Of a stretch of 7,451 bases of DNA, positions 1 to 5,026 are shown piece by piece. The notes beneath the pieces were generated by a model. The model searched no databases and was not told the DNA's origin. It saw only the letters and a program-made list of their open reading frames with translations. A program made the translations under genes and the position numbers. Source of the stretch: JBBIQZ01 sp037442065 (lineage in GTDB: Bacteria; Patescibacteriota; CPR2_A; CG2-30-33-46); the NCBI GenBank assembly GCA_037442065.1, contig JBBIQZ010000034.1, positions 1 to 7,451 on the forward strand, in the 5' to 3' direction. Each line of letters begins with the position of its first letter. Within the stretch, counting starts at the first letter, position 1.

Positions 1-154
1 CTTCACCAGATTCTATACCTTGTCTTATTTTATCAAGATGAAATATTACCGGGCATGGATGCAAGCTAACCGGTAACCCTAAACAACCATCTCCACCGCT
101 TCCGTCGTCGCCAATCATTTCTAAAGAATTGATTTTTGCCTCTGTTTTATTCAT
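1..154 (-). CDS. Small hypothetical protein, C-terminus beyond window
   Basis: This open frame starts at ATG 154-152 and stays open for 51 codons to the left edge, so it is partial. The start is well supported: AAAGGAGG lies 7 nt upstream, and the ATG overlaps the TGA of the upstream reading frame (ATGA), which suggests translational coupling. The visible peptide begins MNKTEAKINSLEMIG. It then has a Gly/Asp-rich stretch (GDDGSGGDG, residues 15-23), and cysteines at 24 and 34 flanking a Leu/Pro/Val/His segment. There is no signal peptide or membrane helix in the visible part. I do not recognise the family. This stretch looks more G+C-rich than the genes to its right, and a strong SD is absent elsewhere in the window, so a mobile or recently acquired origin is possible but unproven. 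Confidence 0.6.
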   Translation of the reverse strand, partial: MNKTEAKINSLEMIGDDGSGGDGCLGLPVSLHPCPVIFHLDKIRQGIESGE

Positions 155-240
155 ACTGCTGCCTCCTTTGGTATAAGCCCAGCTTCTTCCATTTTTATAG
201 GGTCAAAATCTAAAAGTTCTATCTTTACTGTATTTTTTTC
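151..240 (-). other. In-frame continuation after the TAA of the 56-codon ORF
   Basis: The codons after TAA (243-241) stay open in the same frame for 29 residues. They include VKIELLDFDPIKMEEAG and end in TGA (153-151), which overlaps the next gene's ATG. The ATGA junction and the protein-like composition suggest the original gene ran from 411 to 151 (about 86 residues) and that the TAA is a nonsense mutation, a base-calling error or a readthrough site. The only ATG inside would give a 13-residue peptide without an SD, so this is unlikely to be a separate gene. Confidence 0.45.
162..169 (-). promoter_or_regulatory. Strong Shine-Dalgarno for the left-edge ORF
   Basis: On the minus strand the sequence is AAAGGAGG, ending 7 nt before ATG 154. 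It is an almost ideal match to the 16S anti-SD and fixes the start. It lies inside the 3' end of the upstream reading frame. The main chromosomal genes in this window have no comparable site. Confidence 0.75.
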
Positions 241-411
241 TTACCCCGCGGTTACAATTGCCTTTATTCCTAATATAGACAATGCACGAGAAATAGATGA
301 TGGAGCTTTATCTGTATAAAACGTAAAGGCACAATCACTACCTGGATTCTCTATGTAATATGTCGCCGTCTTTCTTAAATCATTTATAAAATCGATTTGT
401 GATTCTGGCAA
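241..411 (-). CDS. Small hypothetical protein (56 aa), TTG start, possibly truncated
   Basis: The start is TTG 411-409, chosen because GAGGTGG ends 5 nt upstream (423-417); the frame stops at TAA 243-241. The product begins MPESQIDFINDLRKTATYY and contains a central CAFTFYTDKAPSS segment (residues 27-39), followed by a likely helix, SRALSILGIKAIV (41-53). It looks soluble, with no signal peptide. I do not recognise the family. It is the first ORF after a promoter-like pair at 466-494 with operator-like palindromes. The frame continues after TAA up to the ATGA junction with the next ORF, so this may be the front half of an interrupted gene of about 86 residues. It could also be a genuine 56-residue product. 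The start and strand are better supported than the end. Confidence 0.55.
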   Translation of the reverse strand: MPESQIDFINDLRKTATYYIENPGSDCAFTFYTDKAPSSISRALSILGIKAIVTAG

Positions 412-416
412 TTATA

Positions 417-423
417 CCACCTC
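417..423 (-). promoter_or_regulatory. Shine-Dalgarno that sets a TTG start
   Basis: The minus strand reads GAGGTGG, which contains GAGGTG, a direct complement of the 16S 3' end. It lies 5 nt before TTG 411. No ATG or GTG at the right distance competes with it, so this site is the reason for calling a TTG start. Confidence 0.65.
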
Positions 424-445
424 GCTTTTTCAATGAAACGTATCT

Positions 446-482
446 CAAGCGCTGAAATTTTTATAACTATAGCAAGCGCTTG
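446..482 (-). promoter_or_regulatory. Pair of operator-like AGCGCTTG sites
   Basis: The octamer AGCGCTTG (minus strand) occurs twice, at 473-480 and 446-453, 27 bp apart. The upstream copy is part of a perfect 10-bp palindrome, CAAGCGCTTG (473-482), which lies between the -35-like and -10-like boxes. The downstream copy (TCAGCGCTTGA) is an imperfect palindrome just past the predicted transcription start. This is the usual placement for repressor operators. No regulator gene for it is visible in the window. Confidence 0.45.
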
Positions 483-494
483 ATATTATGTACA
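466..494 (-). promoter_or_regulatory. Predicted sigma-70-type promoter of the left small-ORF cluster
   Basis: On the minus strand TGTACA (494-489) and TATAGT (471-466) are separated by exactly 17 nt. The -10 matches 5 of 6 consensus bases and the -35 matches 4 of 6. Transcription would begin near 459, giving a leader of about 48 nt before TTG 411. The palindrome CAAGCGCTTG fills most of the spacer. The promoter lies just after the valS stop, so the cluster need not depend on valS readthrough. Confidence 0.45.
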
Positions 495-525
495 TATATT
501 AGCAAATTTACTCTAAAAATAAAAC

Positions 526-2469
526 CTATTTCGGCCAACTTGAAATAATCAGCGGTTTTTCTTGACCTAAATGTTGCCAAACAGCTTCGGTTATAAACGG
601 CATAAAGGGATGTAAAAGTTTTAAAGAATCGATCAGCACCTTGTACAAAACCCATTGGGCTGTATGTTTTTTCTTTGAATCTTCGCCATAAATTCTTGTC
701 TTAGTATCTTCAATAGTTTTATCGGCAAATTTGTGCCAGAAGAAATCGTAACTTAATTCAGCCGCTTTATGAAAATGGAAATTATCCAAAGCTTTGGTAA
801 CCTCTTTTTGAGTTTTTTCTAATTCTTCTAAAATCCATTTATCTTCTTTGGTGAGCTCTGTTTTTTTTGCCTCTTTTTCTTTATCAAATTCTTCTAAATT
901 ATGAATAACAAACCTTGCTGCATTCCAAATTTTAGTTGTAAAGTTTCTAAATCCTTTTATTTTATCTTCAGAGATTATAATGTCGTTACCAATGCCAGTG
1001 CCGAAAACCAAAGCCATCCGCAAAGCATCAGCCCCGTAAATATCAATGACTCCCAAAGGGTCAATTACATTTCCTTTTGATTTAGACATTTTTTTCCGGT
1101 CTTTATCTCTAACTAGTCCATGCAAGACAACAGTTTTAAAAGGTACTTTGCCAGTTGAATAAAGCCCAAACATTATCATTCTCGAAACCCAGAAAAATAA
1201 AATATCCCAACCGGTTTCCATAACCGAAGTAGGGTAAAAATATTCAAAGTCGCCAGTTTTTGATTTTTTGCCTTTAAAAACTTCTTCATTCCAACCTAAA
1301 GTTGTATAAGGCCACTGGCCTGAAGAAAACCAAGTATCAAAAGTGTCTGAGTCTTGCTCAAAATTAGTTGATTCGCACTTTGGGCATTTCGTAGGCTTTT
1401 CTATAGAAACAAAAATATTACCGCACCCCTTATTTTTGGTCTTTGGTCTTTGGTCTTTGGTCTTTTCTTGTTTACAGTAATAGACAGGTAACCGATGTCC
1501 CCACCAAATTTGGCGCGAAATACACCAATCTTTAATATTTTCCATCCAATTGAAAAATACCTTTTCATATCTTTTGGGGACAAATTTTATTTCGCCTTTT
1601 CTTACTGCGTCTATCGCTTTTTTTGCTAATGGTTTTATTTTCACAAACCACTGCAGGGATACTAAAGGCTCTATTATGTGTTTGCATCGTTCACAAGTCC
1701 CAACCGAATGTTTATAATCTTCTTCTTTTTCCAAAAGTCCTATTTTTTTGAGATCTTCCAATATTTTTTCTTTTGCTTCGGTAGTTTTTAAGCCGGCGTA
1801 TTTACCTCCCTCCTTGGTAATCTTTTTATCCTTCCCAATGACATTAATAAATTCCAAAGAATGCCGTTGAGCAATATCAAAATCAGTCGGGTCATGAGAA
1901 GGAGTAACCTTAACGGCNNNNNNNNNNNNNNNNNNNNNNNNNNNNNNNNNNNNNNNNNNNNNNNNNNNNNNNNNNNNNNNNNNNNNNNNNNNNNNNNNNN
2001 NNNNNNNNNNNNNNNNNGAAATTTCCGGCTCTAAGGTAAAATGTTCCCTTGTCCAATCACAACTGGCGCCGAGTTTCCGCAATTGATTTTCCATGATTTT
2101 TTTATTTTCCATAGTAAAATCATAGGTTTGTTTAAAAAATTCTTCTCGACCTAAATCAAAACGTGTTTTACCTTTTTTTGCCAGCTCTTTTTCAAAAACA
2201 ACCTGTGTTTGAATACCGGCATGATCCGCACCCGGAAGCCAAAGCGTTGGAGCTCCTTTCATCCGATTATAACGAATCATAATATCTTCTAACGTAACAA
2301 AAACCGCATGGCCAATATGAAGCGAACCATTGGCATTAGGGGGAGGCATTATAATGGTAAATGGCTTTTTTTGAAGGTCTTTTTTGGGAGCAAAAAACCC
2401 GCCGTTTTCCCAATTTTTATAAATTTTTTCTTCGTCTTTTAAATCAAATCTTTTAGCTAATTCTTTCAT
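526..2469 (-). CDS. valS: Valyl-tRNA synthetase (interrupted by assembly gap)
   Basis: This is a class I aminoacyl-tRNA synthetase that charges tRNA-Val in the cytoplasm. The frame has 647 codons, 34 of them ambiguous because of an N gap. Visible landmarks are PPPNANGSLHIGH (HIGH at 51-54), ADHAGIQTQ (81-89), the CP1 editing-domain motif VTPSHDPTDF (188-197), a zinc-knuckle pair at C259/C262, WCISRQIWWGHRLP (315-328), a second cysteine cluster at 332-365, DTFDTWFSSG (375-384), KMSKS (460-464) and an anticodon-binding region (about 540-635). By comparison with E. coli ValRS, roughly 120 residues should occupy the gap, so part of the editing domain is unseen. The protein ends at IISSWPK, just where the C-terminal coiled coil normally begins. 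A 7-bp tandem repeat inserts extra residues between the cysteines of the second cluster. ATG 2469 has no SD; MKELAKRFDL fits the family's N-terminus. It follows a tRNA gene by 123 bases. Confidence 0.95.
   Translation of the reverse strand: MKELAKRFDLKDEEKIYKNWENGGFFAPKKDLQKKPFTIIMPPPNANGSLHIGHAVFVTLEDIMIRYNRMKGAPTLWLPGADHAGIQTQVVFEKELAKKGKTRFDLGREEFFKQTYDFTMENKKIMENQLRKLGASCDWTREHFTLEPEIXXXXXXXXXXXXXXXXXXXXXXXXXXXXXXXXXXAVKVTPSHDPTDFDIAQRHSLEFINVIGKDKKITKEGGKYAGLKTTEAKEKILEDLKKIGLLEKEEDYKHSVGTCERCKHIIEPLVSLQWFVKIKPLAKKAIDAVRKGEIKFVPKRYEKVFFNWMENIKDWCISRQIWWGHRLPVYYCKQEKTKDQRPKTKNKGCGNIFVSIEKPTKCPKCESTNFEQDSDTFDTWFSSGQWPYTTLGWNEEVFKGKKSKTGDFEYFYPTSVMETGWDILFFWVSRMIMFGLYSTGKVPFKTVVLHGLVRDKDRKKMSKSKGNVIDPLGVIDIYGADALRMALVFGTGIGNDIIISEDKIKGFRNFTTKIWNAARFVIHNLEEFDKEKEAKKTELTKEDKWILEELEKTQKEVTKALDNFHFHKAAELSYDFFWHKFADKTIEDTKTRIYGEDSKKKHTAQWVLYKVLIDSLKLLHPFMPFITEAVWQHLGQEKPLIISSWPK
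1435..1465 (-). repeat. Heptanucleotide tandem repeat inside valS
   Basis: The unit TTTGGTC (plus strand) occurs four times without mismatch (1435-1462), followed by three more bases of a fifth copy. In valS it encodes KTKDQRPKTK, lying between Cys332 and Cys349 of a zinc-knuckle region where other ValRS have a short CxxC spacing. Seven is not a multiple of three, so a gain or loss of one or two copies would shift the frame; only three-copy steps keep it. Confidence 0.9.
1918..2017. other. 100-N assembly gap within valS
   Basis: This is exactly 100 N, a conventional placeholder for a gap of unknown length. It separates the ValRS segment ending TLEPEI from the one starting AVKVTPSHDP. Homologues have about 120 residues between these points, so about 360 nt is expected rather than 100. 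Coordinates across the gap are therefore probably compressed. Confidence 0.97.
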
Positions 2470-2488
2470 GGTAAAAACTTTGTCCAGT

Positions 2489-2505
2489 TTCGCTAAAGCT
2501 TCGCT
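2489..2505. repeat. Short repeated motif upstream of valS (TTCGCT twice)
   Basis: TTCGCT occurs at 2489-2494 and 2500-2505, separated by AAAGC, with AAGCTT overlapping the second copy. It lies in the noncoding leader between the tRNA and valS. From memory, sequences that translate as FAKASLD or similar recur in many Patescibacteria genomes; that recollection is the only reason to suspect a dispersed repeat, and it was not checked here. Confidence 0.35.
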
Positions 2506-2557
2506 TGATACATTTCTCTTTATCTCAATTCACTTTACTTATTTAAACATTGGCTTG

Positions 2558-2595
2558 CCACGCGTAGTTCTGACTTTGATCAGAATGAAGCGTGG
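2558..2595 (-). repeat. Imperfect inverted repeat overlapping the tRNA CCA end
   Basis: On the minus strand CCACGC (2595-2590) pairs with GCGTGG (2563-2558), and TTCTGA (2585-2580) pairs with TCAGAA (2573-2568). A 4x4 internal loop separates the two stems and TCAAAG closes the hairpin. The first three bases are the tRNA's own encoded CCA. No U-run follows, so it does not look like an intrinsic terminator. It could affect 3' processing of the tRNA-valS transcript or be a dispersed hairpin repeat. Confidence 0.55.
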
Positions 2596-2667
2596 TGGGC
2601 CCGGGAGGGTTCGAACCTCCGACCAACCGGTTATGAGCCGGGTGCTCTACCACTGAGCTACGGGCCC
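2593..2667 (-). tRNA. tRNA with CAU anticodon (Ile2 or elongator Met)
   Basis: This is a complete 75-nt cloverleaf with encoded CCA. The acceptor is GGGCCCG/CGGGCCC, the D arm GCTC-AGTGGTA-GAGC, the anticodon loop CTCATAA (anticodon CAU) and the T arm GGAGG-TTCGAAC-CCTCC, with discriminator A. It is not the initiator: pair 1-72 is G-C, and the anticodon stem lacks the three consecutive G-C pairs typical of tRNA-fMet. Pair 27-43 is a C/U mismatch. Pairs C4-G69 and C5-G68 are those that lysidine synthetase TilS favours in E. coli tRNA-Ile2, and the anticodon arm GGCTCATAACCG resembles bacterial Ile2. I lean to tRNA-Ile(k2C)AU, but elongator tRNA-Met cannot be excluded. It has its own promoter and is probably co-transcribed with valS. 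Confidence 0.95.
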
Positions 2668-2695
2668 ATTAAATTAATGTTCAAATTACTAAATA

Positions 2696-2704
2696 ATTAT
2701 AGCA
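2696..2704 (-). promoter_or_regulatory. Extended -10 promoter of the tRNA-valS unit
   Basis: The minus strand reads TGCTATAAT, a consensus extended -10 (TGnTATAAT). Transcription would start near 2689, about 22 nt before the tRNA 5' end. The -35 position is T-rich and weak, which is tolerated with an extended -10. It lies just after the terminator of the two-component locus, so the tRNA is probably a new transcription unit. Confidence 0.65.
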
Positions 2705-2717
2705 AAAATTCTTAAAT

Positions 2718-2751
2718 AAAAAATGGCCATTGATTAGCTCAAGACCATTTT
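2718..2751 (-). terminator. Intrinsic terminator of the two-component locus
   Basis: On the minus strand AAAATGGTC + TTGA (2751-2739) pairs with TCAA (2733-2730) and, after a one-base bulge at 2729, with GGCCATTTT (2728-2720). This gives 13 pairs (one U-G) and the loop GCTAA, and the run ends in TTTTTT (2723-2718). It begins 15 nt past the stop of the second response regulator, the expected position. Confidence 0.8.
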
Positions 2752-2765
2752 CTAACTAAATTAAA

Positions 2766-3134
2766 TTAAAAAGCGGCCTTAACTCTGCTAATGACTGTGG
2801 CCATATCAGCTTCTGACTTTACTATGTAATCTACCGCTCCAAAATCTTTCGCCCTTTTTATCATCTTTTGATCTGACAAGGCCGACAGTATAACAATTTT
2901 GATATCTTTTGTTTCGGGAGTGGCCTTTAAGATATCCAAAGTATCAATACCATGAATTTTAGGCATCATAATATCTAAAATAACTAAGTCCGGTTTTTCT
3001 TTCATAATTTCCGATAAGGCTTGTTCGCCATTTTCGGCAACATTTACTTTAAAACCCTCAGCTTCCAGGGTTGTCTTGTAAAGCTCGCAAAGGTTTTTAT
3101 CGTCATCTACCAATAATATTTTTTTTGCTTCCAT
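2766..3134 (-). CDS. Single-domain (receiver-only) response regulator
   Basis: This CheY-like receiver of 122 residues has no output domain. Phosphorylation-site residues are complete: acidic pocket D10-D12 (LLVDDDKN), phospho-acceptor D54 (LVILDIMMP), S84 (VILSA) and K106 (YIVKSE). It closely resembles the other receiver-only regulator at 5027-5422 (both have PDL(V/I)ILDIM(M/L)P and a G-A-x-x-Y-(I/L)-V-K-S-E ending), so the two are likely paralogues. The kinase gene lies 146 bases upstream on the same strand and is the obvious phosphodonor candidate. Between them is an inverted-repeat element and a separate promoter, so this regulator may be expressed independently. ATG 3134 has no SD and a predicted leader of about 17 nt. 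With no DNA-binding domain it presumably acts by protein contact or as a phosphate relay or sink. Confidence 0.93.
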   Translation of the reverse strand: MEAKKILLVDDDKNLCELYKTTLEAEGFKVNVAENGEQALSEIMKEKPDLVILDIMMPKIHGIDTLDILKATPETKDIKIVILSALSDQKMIKRAKDFGAVDYIVKSEADMATVISRVKAAF

Positions 3135-3157
3135 TTTTAACTTTGGCTACCTTTTAT

Positions 3158-3186
3158 AATATAACAATTTTTTTAAATTTGGTAAA
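3158..3186 (-). promoter_or_regulatory. Predicted promoter of the second response regulator
   Basis: On the minus strand TTTACC (3186-3181) and TATATT (3163-3158) are separated by 17 nt. Transcription would start near 3151, about 17 nt before ATG 3134. The -35 box directly abuts the end of the inverted-repeat element at 3187, so the element may have supplied or modified this promoter. The spacer is a nearly pure A/T tract. Confidence 0.45.
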
Positions 3187-3266
3187 CCCCGTTAGAACTT
3201 TTGGGATGAAATTCCTTTTTTGAAAGGGTTAGCCATCGGGTATAAACCAGCAGAGTTCTAACAGGG
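3187..3266 (-). repeat. 80-nt element with 13-nt terminal inverted repeats
   Basis: The left end CCCCGTTAGAACT (3187-3199, plus strand) and right end AGTTCTAACAGGG (3254-3266) are inverted copies with one difference. In minus-strand RNA, the transcribed direction here, that difference becomes a G-U pair, so all 13 positions can pair. Inside is a smaller hairpin, CCTTT-CAAA-AAAGG (minus strand). The element fills most of the gap between the kinase stop and the regulator promoter. It has no ORF of note and no clear target-site duplication. Its form suits a MITE- or REP-like repeat, or a structured intercistronic RNA that ends or protects the upstream message. Confidence 0.7.
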
Positions 3267-3280
3267 CAAAGGTTAAAAAA

Positions 3281-4993
3281 TTATAGTTTATTTACAAACT
3301 CTTCTAACTTGGCTGGTTTTTGGGGCTTACTTTTTTCTCTCTTTCTCTTTTTTTGTTCTAAAGGAACGGTAAATAAAAAGGTTGATCCCTTGCCGACTTG
3401 GCTCTCAACCCAAATTTTCCCGCCAAACCTTTCTATAATAGATTTAGCTATATAAAGGCCTAGTCCTGTACCTCTAGTCTTTCTAGTTCGCCAACCTTCT
3501 ACTCTATAAAATTTATCAAAAATATATTTTTGGTCCTCTTTTTCAATTCCAGGACCAGTATCTAAAACACCTACCTTTATGGCCTGCTTCTCCTTTTCTA
3601 CAATAATTTTAATATAACCTTTTTCGGTAAATTTTATTGCATTTTCTACTAAATTGACCAAAACTTCTTTTAATCTGCCTTTATCGGCTAGACAAGAAGG
3701 TATCTTTTTTTGCTTAATTTCTAAAAGTAAATCTAAACCCTTTAATGTAGTTTTCTTTTTAAACTCCTCTGTAACTTCTTTAGCGATTTCTAAAATATTA
3801 ACTTTCTCCAGTTCTATTTTTAACCTATTTTGTTCCACTCTGGAAACCTCTAAAAGATCGGCAATTAATTTTTGAAGATCAAGACATCCTTTATGCGCTT
3901 TCTCTATGTAAACTTTTGATTGATGGTCATACTTTAGATCTTTATTGTTAAGCAAAAAGTATAGATAGCCTTCTATTATAGTTAGAGGGGTTCTTAGTTC
4001 GTGAGAAGAAACTGCAACAAACTCCAACCTTTGTTCTTCTAGTGCCTTCTCTCTTGTTATGTCTCTAAAAAGAATAATTGCTCCTTGAGCTTCTCCTCCT
4101 GGAGTTAAAATTGGAGTTATATTTATATATACTTTTACTTCTTCTCCAACTTTCTTAATCAAATGCTCTGAGCTGGAAAATGGTTTTTTCGACTCAATAA
4201 CTTTTTTAACCGGATCAACAAGTTCTGAGTCTTTATTATAAAGTGGCATTATTTCGTAAAGCTTTCTTCCCGAAACTGCTTTTCGCCAGCCTAAGATATT
4301 TATAGCCGAGGTATTAGTTAAGATAATCTGTTCATTTTCATCAACGGCAAAAATTCCGTTACCAATATTATCTAGAAGATTTCTTAGTTGCTTAATGGCA
4401 AGAATAGTATTTTCAGCAAGTTTTCTTATTTGCTCTTTTTCTTTTCTCTCAGTTAATGCCTCTTTGGCAAAAAATCTCATAACAACAGCTACCGAAGTAA
4501 CCGAATAAATTTGGATAATCAAACGAAAAACCAAATCGTTAAAAGAAAGAAAATTCTTGGCTAAAAAAATATTTGAAAAAATAAGTGCTGTGACAATGAT
4601 GAAAATAACGGCAATAAAATCTTTTAATCTAAAAGAGAAAGCATCAACGGCAATTAAGAGTAAAAAGAAAATTAAGTAAAATTCCCCAAAATCTTTTAAA
4701 GCATACATTGTTACGGAAATAGCAATCGAAAAAATCGCGTCCGGCAGAATCATAAAGCGAGTATTTAAATAAAAGAATGGGGTTGTGTAATAAATTAAGA
4801 TAAAAGCAGAAACAAAAATAGCCACATAAGTTATAAGGGTTTTATCAACTCTCGTTGGAAGAAAAAGCATTGCAATAACAGTAATAACCACCGCCGAAAA
4901 AGCAGTAATACCGGAAATTAGCTGGATATCTTTTAGATCACTGAAAAAAAATCCTTGTTTTTGATCCTCTTTTTTTGGCTCTTCTTGCTTCAT
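3281..4993 (-). CDS. Membrane PAS-domain sensor histidine kinase
   Basis: This 570-residue HisKA-type kinase autophosphorylates on a conserved His and passes the phosphate to a receiver. A hydrophilic N-tail is followed by about six membrane helices (near 27-45, 53-70, 83-98, 104-120, 126-144, 155-174) with very short loops, so there is no extracytoplasmic sensor domain. A PAS domain (about 205-315, starting LLDNIGNGIFAVDENEQI) follows. The catalytic core has the H-box SSHELRTPLT (H331), N-box VNLVENAIKFT (N451), G1 DTGPGIE (478-484), F-box FDKFYR (492-497) and G2 GTGLGL (508-513), all intact. A Lys/Arg-rich tail (547-570) extends past the ATPase domain. It sits between two receiver-only regulators. 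A terminator-like hairpin ends only 6 bases before its ATG, and no SD is visible, so expression relative to the upstream regulator may be reduced. The stimulus cannot be deduced; ligand sensing in the membrane or by PAS is plausible. Confidence 0.95.
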   Translation of the reverse strand: MKQEEPKKEDQKQGFFFSDLKDIQLISGITAFSAVVITVIAMLFLPTRVDKTLITYVAIFVSAFILIYYTTPFFYLNTRFMILPDAIFSIAISVTMYALKDFGEFYLIFFLLLIAVDAFSFRLKDFIAVIFIIVTALIFSNIFLAKNFLSFNDLVFRLIIQIYSVTSVAVVMRFFAKEALTERKEKEQIRKLAENTILAIKQLRNLLDNIGNGIFAVDENEQIILTNTSAINILGWRKAVSGRKLYEIMPLYNKDSELVDPVKKVIESKKPFSSSEHLIKKVGEEVKVYINITPILTPGGEAQGAIILFRDITREKALEEQRLEFVAVSSHELRTPLTIIEGYLYFLLNNKDLKYDHQSKVYIEKAHKGCLDLQKLIADLLEVSRVEQNRLKIELEKVNILEIAKEVTEEFKKKTTLKGLDLLLEIKQKKIPSCLADKGRLKEVLVNLVENAIKFTEKGYIKIIVEKEKQAIKVGVLDTGPGIEKEDQKYIFDKFYRVEGWRTRKTRGTGLGLYIAKSIIERFGGKIWVESQVGKGSTFLFTVPLEQKKRKREKSKPQKPAKLEEFVNKL

Positions 4994-4997
4994 TTTT

Positions 4998-5021
4998 AAA
5001 AACCCTGGACTCCCAGGGTTT
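4998..5021 (-). terminator. Terminator- or attenuator-like hairpin before the kinase start
   Basis: The minus strand reads AAACCCTGG (5021-5013), loop GAGT, then CCAGGGTTT (5008-5000), a perfect 9-bp stem with a 4-nt loop that runs into TTTTT (5002-4998). It begins 5 nt after the first regulator's stop and ends 6 nt before the kinase ATG. The U-tract is short, so partial termination is more likely than a full stop. Confidence 0.65.
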
Positions 5022-5026
5022 AGAGA

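Noticed and set aside
511..547. Possible valS terminator (ATTTC/GAAAT stem before a T-rich stretch, minus strand)
   Set aside because: Five weak pairs with a nine-base loop, the stem overlaps the last codons, and the T-stretch is broken. Not convincing.
2470..2592. T-box leader or separate promoter for valS
   Set aside because: No T-box motif (TGGNACCGCG-like) or antiterminator is visible, and no convincing -35/-10 pair; co-transcription with the tRNA is simpler.
2468..2656. 62-codon plus-strand frame
   Set aside because: It runs antisense through the tRNA and its trailer hairpin; its composition reflects those structures, with no start signal.
3187..3266. CRISPR repeat
   Set aside because: There is one inverted pair only, with no array of direct repeats and spacers and no cas gene.
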